Assembly: GCA_940588625.1 (NCBI GenBank)
Contig: CALNPU010000016.1
Span: 1-37,677 of the forward strand
Direction of reading: 5' to 3'
Length of the DNA: 37,677 bases
DNA from: an uncultured Caballeronia sp.
GTDB lineage: Bacteria; Pseudomonadota; Gammaproteobacteria; Burkholderiales; Burkholderiaceae
Below are positions 32,501 to 37,677 of this stretch, piece after piece. Made by a program: the position numbers and the translations under genes. The first letter of the stretch is position 1. Every line of letters begins with the position of its first letter. Below the pieces are notes generated by a model. That model was given only the letters and a program-made list of their open reading frames with translations, had not been told where the DNA came from and made no database searches.

Positions 32501-33111
32501 CCGTGAACATGGCCGCGCTCGACGAACTCGCCGCAGCCAGCGAGCGCAAGGAGTTCCTGGACGCACAATCGGCGGATTTGAACGACGCCATCGGCACGCT
32601 GGAAGACGCGATCCACAAGATCGACCAGGAAACGCGTGCGTTGCTGCAAGGCACGTTCGACGAAGTGAACCGTCATTTCGGCGAGCTTTTCCCGCGTCTT
32701 TTCGGCGGTGGTCAGGCGAAACTCGTGATGAGCGGCGACGAAATCCTCGATGCCGGCGTGCAGGTGCTCGCACAACCGCCGGGCAAGAAGAATTCGACCA
32801 TTCACTTGCTGTCGGGCGGCGAAAAGGCCCTGACCGCCACCGCGCTCGTGTTTGCGATGTTCCAGTTGAATCCGGCGCCGTTCTGTCTGCTGGACGAAGT
32901 GGACGCGCCACTCGACGACGCCAACACGGAACGCTTTGCGAACCTGGTGCGGGCGATGTCGGAGAAGACACAGTTCCTCTTCATCTCGCATAACAAGATC
33001 GCAATGGAAATGGCTCAACAACTGATCGGCGTGACGATGCAGGAACAGGGCGTTTCGCGGATTGTTGCTGTGGATATGGAATCCGCGGCAGGTTTCGCCC
33101 AGAATGCTTGA
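29596..33111 (+). CDS. smc: chromosome segregation protein SMC
   Basis: SMC is the condensin-like ATPase that organises and segregates the chromosome. The 1171-residue product has the full architecture: N-terminal head with Walker A GPNGCGKSN (from residue 31), YYINNLSARRRDIQDIFLGT and AAGVSKYKERRRETENRL leading into a long coiled coil, a hinge at about residues 500-650 (TDWLGNVFVADDIAQAL, KAGHVMTRVGVQLYA), the returning coil, then the signature LSGGEKALTATALVFAMF (about 1070) and Walker B FCLLDEVDAPLDDANTERF. The GTG at 29596 (VRLTSIKLAGFKSFVDPTHF) matches the family start. Not a single frame break occurs over 3.5 kb. zipA and ligA follow on the same strand. Confidence 0.95.
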   Translation: MRLTSIKLAGFKSFVDPTHFQVPGQLVGVVGPNGCGKSNIIDAVRWVLGESRASELRGESMQDVIFNGSTARKPGSRASVELIFDNADGRAAGQWGTYAEIAVKRVLTRDGTSSYYINNLSARRRDIQDIFLGTGLGPRAYAIIGQGMIARIIEAKPEELRVFLEEAAGVSKYKERRRETENRLHDTRENLTRVEDIVRELSANLEKLEAQAIVATKYKTLQAEGEEKQRLLWLLRKNEAGNESERQQRAISDAQIELEAQTAKLRKVEAQLETLRVAHYNASDAMQGAQGALYEANSEVAKLEAEIRFIVESRNRVQAQIAALSAQREQWQMQAEKARGEITDAEKALAIGEEKAAIRQETAAAKHDELPALEARFRDAQTELNAERGGIAQTEQALKLEAAHQRNADQQLQQLQQRHERLKSEASGLDAPDEAQLGELRMQLAEHEEILAEAQARLSDAEDTLPRLDGERRAAQEKVQAESAQIHQLEARLAALKQLQENVQTEGKIQPWLNKHELGSLPRLWKKLHIEAGWETALESVLRERIAALEVSNLDWVKAFATDAPPAKLAFYAPPNAGRPQEAPAGLRPLLALIRIDDAGLRAVLTDWLGNVFVADDIAQALASRSQLPDGAAYVVKAGHVMTRVGVQLYAADSEQAGMLARQQEIENLTKQVRAQALLADEAKAAAVRAEAAHTQASASLGDTRSSAERATQRVHALQMDVLKLAQAHERYMQRSTQIREELAEITAQIDEQRALRAESEANFERHDGELADLQARFEDHQLAFEALDEALTNARQEARDLERAATDASFAARGLAAKIDEYRRNIETAKDQSEHVASALEDARAELETINEQTAHNSLQDALELRAAKEEALHSARLELDDLTARLRQADELRLIAERSLQPLRDKISELQLKEQAARISGEQFIEQLAAAGVDEVELQAKLTPDLKPSYLQGEVTRLNNVIAALGAVNMAALDELAAASERKEFLDAQSADLNDAIGTLEDAIHKIDQETRALLQGTFDEVNRHFGELFPRLFGGGQAKLVMSGDEILDAGVQVLAQPPGKKNSTIHLLSGGEKALTATALVFAMFQLNPAPFCLLDEVDAPLDDANTERFANLVRAMSEKTQFLFISHNKIAMEMAQQLIGVTMQEQGVSRIVAVDMESAAGFAQNA

Positions 33112-33162
33112 ACGTTTGGTTTAGCCGGGCGTTTTTTTAGAACGGACAGCAAGATAGTATGG

Positions 33163-33187
33163 AGAACGGGCCTGGGAAGCCCGTTCT
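33163..33187. terminator. strong hairpin between smc and zipA
   Basis: AGAACGGGC (33163-33171) and GCCCGTTCT (33179-33187) form a perfect 9-bp stem with a 7-base loop in the 249-base gap between smc and zipA. No clear T tract follows. It may be a terminator or attenuator of smc read-through into zipA, or an RNA-stabilising hairpin. The remaining gap holds nothing else I can identify. Confidence 0.45.
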
Positions 33188-33360
33188 GTTCTGGCGCGCA
33201 GGCGCGGAGTGACCCACGCAGTCCAGATGCAACATTCGCAACGCGTGGGGCGCAGATCGCGCAGCGTAAGCCCAACAAGTGCTCAATCGAGCGCCGGATG
33301 CCTCAATAGCGCCGCCAGGCGCGCCGAGAGCGCAACCAGAAAAGAATGGACGGGGAGTGA

Positions 33361-34608
33361 ATGGACGAGTTGACACTCGGGTTGATTGGAGCCGGTGCCG
33401 TGGTGGTAGGCGGCGTGGTGGTTTATAACGCGTGGCAGGGCACCAAAGTGCGCCGCAAGATGCCGCGCCCGATGCCTGACGAAGCAGCGGAGTCGCTTGC
33501 GCGCAACGACGCCGACGAGGAGCCGCCGTTCATTGAACCGACACGCCCGGTGCGGCGTGAACCCGCCATGGGCGGCGAGGGCGATGCACCGGACACGCGG
33601 GTGGAGCCGAGTTTCGGCGGTGCGCCGCTGTCTACGGTAGCGCCGGTCGATACCGCAGTCGATCTCCAGGCTGAATCGACCTCGGTCAATGGCGATTTCC
33701 CGGAGCCGCAATCGTCACCCGTGGCGCCCATTCTCGCCGCCGATGACGAACCCGTTTTGCCCGCCGCGACCACGATTTCATCGGCGCCGCCGGCTATTGT
33801 GGATCGGCGGATCGATTGCGTGGTGCCGATCCGTTTGCTTGCCCCCATAGCAGGCGAAAAGCTGATTCCAAGCGCGCAGAAACTGCGCCGCGCGGGCGCC
33901 AAACCCATGCACATAGAAGGCAAGCCGGAGGGCGGTACGACCTGGGAATTGCTCAAGAACGGCGCGCGTTATGAAGAGCTGCGCGCAGCGGCGCAACTGG
34001 CCAATCGCGGCGGCCCGCTGAACGAACTGGAATTCTCGGAGTTCGTCACGGGCGTGCAGCGGTTCGCCGACAGTATTGACGGTTCCCCCGAGTTTCCCGA
34101 CATGCTGGAAACGGTCGGCATGGCGCGCGAACTCGACGCGTTCGCGGCTCAATGCGACGCGCAGTTGTCGATCAACATCCTCTCCGATGGCGCGCCGTGG
34201 TCAGCCAACTACGTGCAGGCGGTGGCCTCGCAGGATGGCTTGCTGCTGTCGCGCGACGGCACGCGTTTCGTCAAGCTCGATGCACGCCGGAACCCGGTGT
34301 TCATGCTGCTTTTCGGCGATACCAACTTCCTGCGCGACGACCTGACGTACAAGGGCGGCCAGATGATCACGCTCGTGCTGGACGTGCCCGTGGCCGACGA
34401 GGACATTCTGCCGTTCGGCCTGATGTGCGATTACGCCAAGTCGCTCTCCGAGCGCATTGGCGCGCGTGTGGTGGACGACCAGCGCCGGCCGTTGCCGGAA
34501 TCGTCGCTGCTGGCTATTGAAAAGCAGTTGATGACGCTGTACGCGAAGCTCGAACAGGCCGGTATTCCGGCAGGCTCCCCCGCCACGCGGCGCTTGTTCA
34601 GCCAGTAG
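33361..34608 (+). CDS. zipA: cell division protein ZipA homologue
   Basis: ZipA tethers FtsZ to the inner membrane at midcell. The 415-residue product has one N-terminal membrane anchor (about residues 5-24, LTLGLIGAGAVVVGGVVVYN), then a basic segment, a Pro/Glu/Ala-rich linker to about residue 150, and a C-terminal domain. The latter carries FADSIDGSPEFPDMLETVGM, LDAFAAQCDAQLSINILSDG, KGGQMITLVLDVPVADEDIL and DYAKSLSERIGARVVDD, which fit the ZipA FtsZ-binding fold. Order smc-zipA-ligA is the usual one in Burkholderia. No frame break. The sequence is diverged from the E. coli protein, so the call relies partly on context. Confidence 0.88.
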   Translation: MDELTLGLIGAGAVVVGGVVVYNAWQGTKVRRKMPRPMPDEAAESLARNDADEEPPFIEPTRPVRREPAMGGEGDAPDTRVEPSFGGAPLSTVAPVDTAVDLQAESTSVNGDFPEPQSSPVAPILAADDEPVLPAATTISSAPPAIVDRRIDCVVPIRLLAPIAGEKLIPSAQKLRRAGAKPMHIEGKPEGGTTWELLKNGARYEELRAAAQLANRGGPLNELEFSEFVTGVQRFADSIDGSPEFPDMLETVGMARELDAFAAQCDAQLSINILSDGAPWSANYVQAVASQDGLLLSRDGTRFVKLDARRNPVFMLLFGDTNFLRDDLTYKGGQMITLVLDVPVADEDILPFGLMCDYAKSLSERIGARVVDDQRRPLPESSLLAIEKQLMTLYAKLEQAGIPAGSPATRRLFSQ

Positions 34609-34662
34609 GACCTTACGGCGGCGGCCGTTGGACAGTTAGCGATTTCGTAAGGCATCGACTAA

Positions 34663-37163
<2,501 letters not shown>

Positions 37164-37403
37164 CTGACCGCCATCGACACTTCACGTTCGATCCACTTCA
37201 GCAATGTCTGGCTCGTGCAGCCGATCTTGGGGGCGATGGATTCGATCGCCGCCCACTGTGACGGATACTCGTCGCGATGCTCTCGTACCATGCGGACTGC
37301 ACGTTCCCGGACCTCGGCAGAAAACTGGTTCGACTTGTTCGCGGCTCCATTCTCTCAAGAGTCCGAGCCTCCACCAAACTCGGGGGGGTCCAGGTTACCC
37401 TCA
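37164..37403 (-). mobile_element. IS3-family insertion sequence fragment (orfA 5' part)
   Basis: On the minus strand a frame reads [40 protein letters not shown] and [18 protein letters not shown], the N-terminal helix-turn-helix half of an IS3-family OrfA. It begins directly after a TGA at about 37365, so no good start codon is seen in frame before the internal Met. It ends near 37164, where the def sequence begins. The upstream part (to about 37403) contains TAACCTGGACCCCCCCGAG, which I take for the terminal inverted-repeat region. orfB and the other end are missing. The def junction lies inside orfA, so the present state reflects a later deletion or recombination, not the original insertion point. 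Confidence 0.75.
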
Positions 37404-37605
37404 CTGCACAGACGAACGGTCGGACCCGGGGTCGGACCGGAATTCGACAAATCGTCCAGAAAATTTGATTTGGTGAACACAAAAGTAACCAAACTCAAAA
37501 CTCGTGGGTACCTGGTGCTGGCGGCCTTTCGGTTAGCCACAAGTTTCTCGTTTACTTTCGAAAGTTTTGTTAACTTTTTCGCATGAGCAATTTGATCGCG
37601 ATCAG
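37404..37605. other. unrecognised segment beyond the IS fragment
   Basis: This sequence is not the missing 3' part of def and not recognisable IS3 DNA. It becomes AT-richer to the right than the neighbouring genes. Short repeated A/T-rich words around GTAACCAAAC, GTTTACTTTC and GTTAACTTTTT occur between 37484 and 37580. A 12-bp palindrome (37554-37565) and the 10-bp palindrome GATCGCGATC (37594-37603) also occur. This looks like a control region for the short frame that starts at 37606. No gene can be assigned. Confidence 0.4.
37554..37565. promoter_or_regulatory. 12-bp perfect palindrome, candidate operator
   Basis: ACTTTCGAAAGT is self-complementary over all 12 bases and lies about 40 bases upstream of the open frame at 37606, within AT-rich sequence. 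It would suit a dimeric DNA-binding protein site. The protein is unknown. Confidence 0.35.
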
Positions 37606-37677
37606 ATGACTAAAAGGGGAACGCCAAGCGATTCCCTACCTCGTCGTCCGATGCCTTCGGAAGACGAGCAGACGTGG
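37606..37677 (+). CDS. short open frame running off the window end, unknown
   Basis: From the ATG at 37606 a frame stays open for all 24 codons to the window edge (MTKRGTPSDSLPRRPMPSED-EQTW). Its ATG overlaps, as ATGA, the stop of a tiny eight-codon frame (MSNLIAIR, 37583-37609), a typical translational-coupling geometry. I do not recognise either sequence. The call as a gene rests on the overlap and on the apparent control region before it, and it could be chance. Reading past the window edge is needed to judge it. Confidence 0.3.
   Translation, partial: MTKRGTPSDSLPRRPMPSEDEQTW

Overview
The window looks like a chromosomal segment of a Burkholderia sensu lato bacterium (Paraburkholderia/Caballeronia type) that is losing genes. 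This placement rests on GC-rich coding sequence, protein sequences of clearly burkholderial type, and gene neighbourhoods that I know from that group: aceB-HAD-lysR-usp-aceA, tsaB-rimI-udg-DUF1853, thiM-thiE-thiD, lplT/alr-radA, dapC-dapD-arsC-dapE-prmB and smc-zipA-ligA-def. About half of the recognisable genes are broken by frameshifts, nonsense codons, internal deletions or an insertion-sequence fragment. That pattern is known from host-restricted Burkholderia relatives such as the leaf-nodule symbionts of Psychotria and Ardisia; naming such a lineage here is inference.

Layout. Positions 1-4281 hold a dead glyoxylate-shunt block: truncated aceB, a HAD dehalogenase remnant, a LysR remnant, a frameshifted universal stress protein and a multiply frameshifted aceA. 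From 4662 to 6263 there is an intact DEAD-box RNA helicase, followed by the deleted remnant of an acyl-CoA-binding protein gene (6734-6876). Positions 7056-10341 are an overlapping operon: tsaB, rimI and a family-4 uracil-DNA glycosylase are intact, and the last gene (DUF1853) is frameshifted. Positions 10384-12647 are a thiamine cluster with thiD intact and thiE and thiM broken. lplT and alr (12793-15685) are intact and divergent; radA (15743-17118) has one frameshift. A small DUF2866 gene, an ABC-F ATPase gene reduced to a fragment, and an intact glutathione peroxidase follow.

Positions 19540-23024 are a decayed sugar-acid (pentonate-type) catabolic cluster: a GntR/FadR regulator, an IlvD/Edd dehydratase and a DapA-family enzyme. 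On the minus strand from 29121 down to 23032 lies the lysine/diaminopimelate block dapC (dead), dapD, arsC-like (dead), dapE, prmB and cls. The right part carries smc, zipA and ligA, all intact and long, then a peptide deformylase gene cut off inside an IS3-family orfA fragment. The last ~270 bases are unrelated sequence that I do not recognise.

How it fits together. Genes for DNA replication and repair, chromosome condensation, division, cell wall and lysine synthesis, tRNA modification and phospholipid metabolism are kept. Genes for using acetate or fatty acids by the glyoxylate bypass, for sugar acids, for thiazole salvage, for stress responses and for local regulation are lost. I found no CRISPR array, tRNA, rRNA, phage or convincing new multi-gene system. 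The biological interest is the selective decay and the unexplained right-hand junction.
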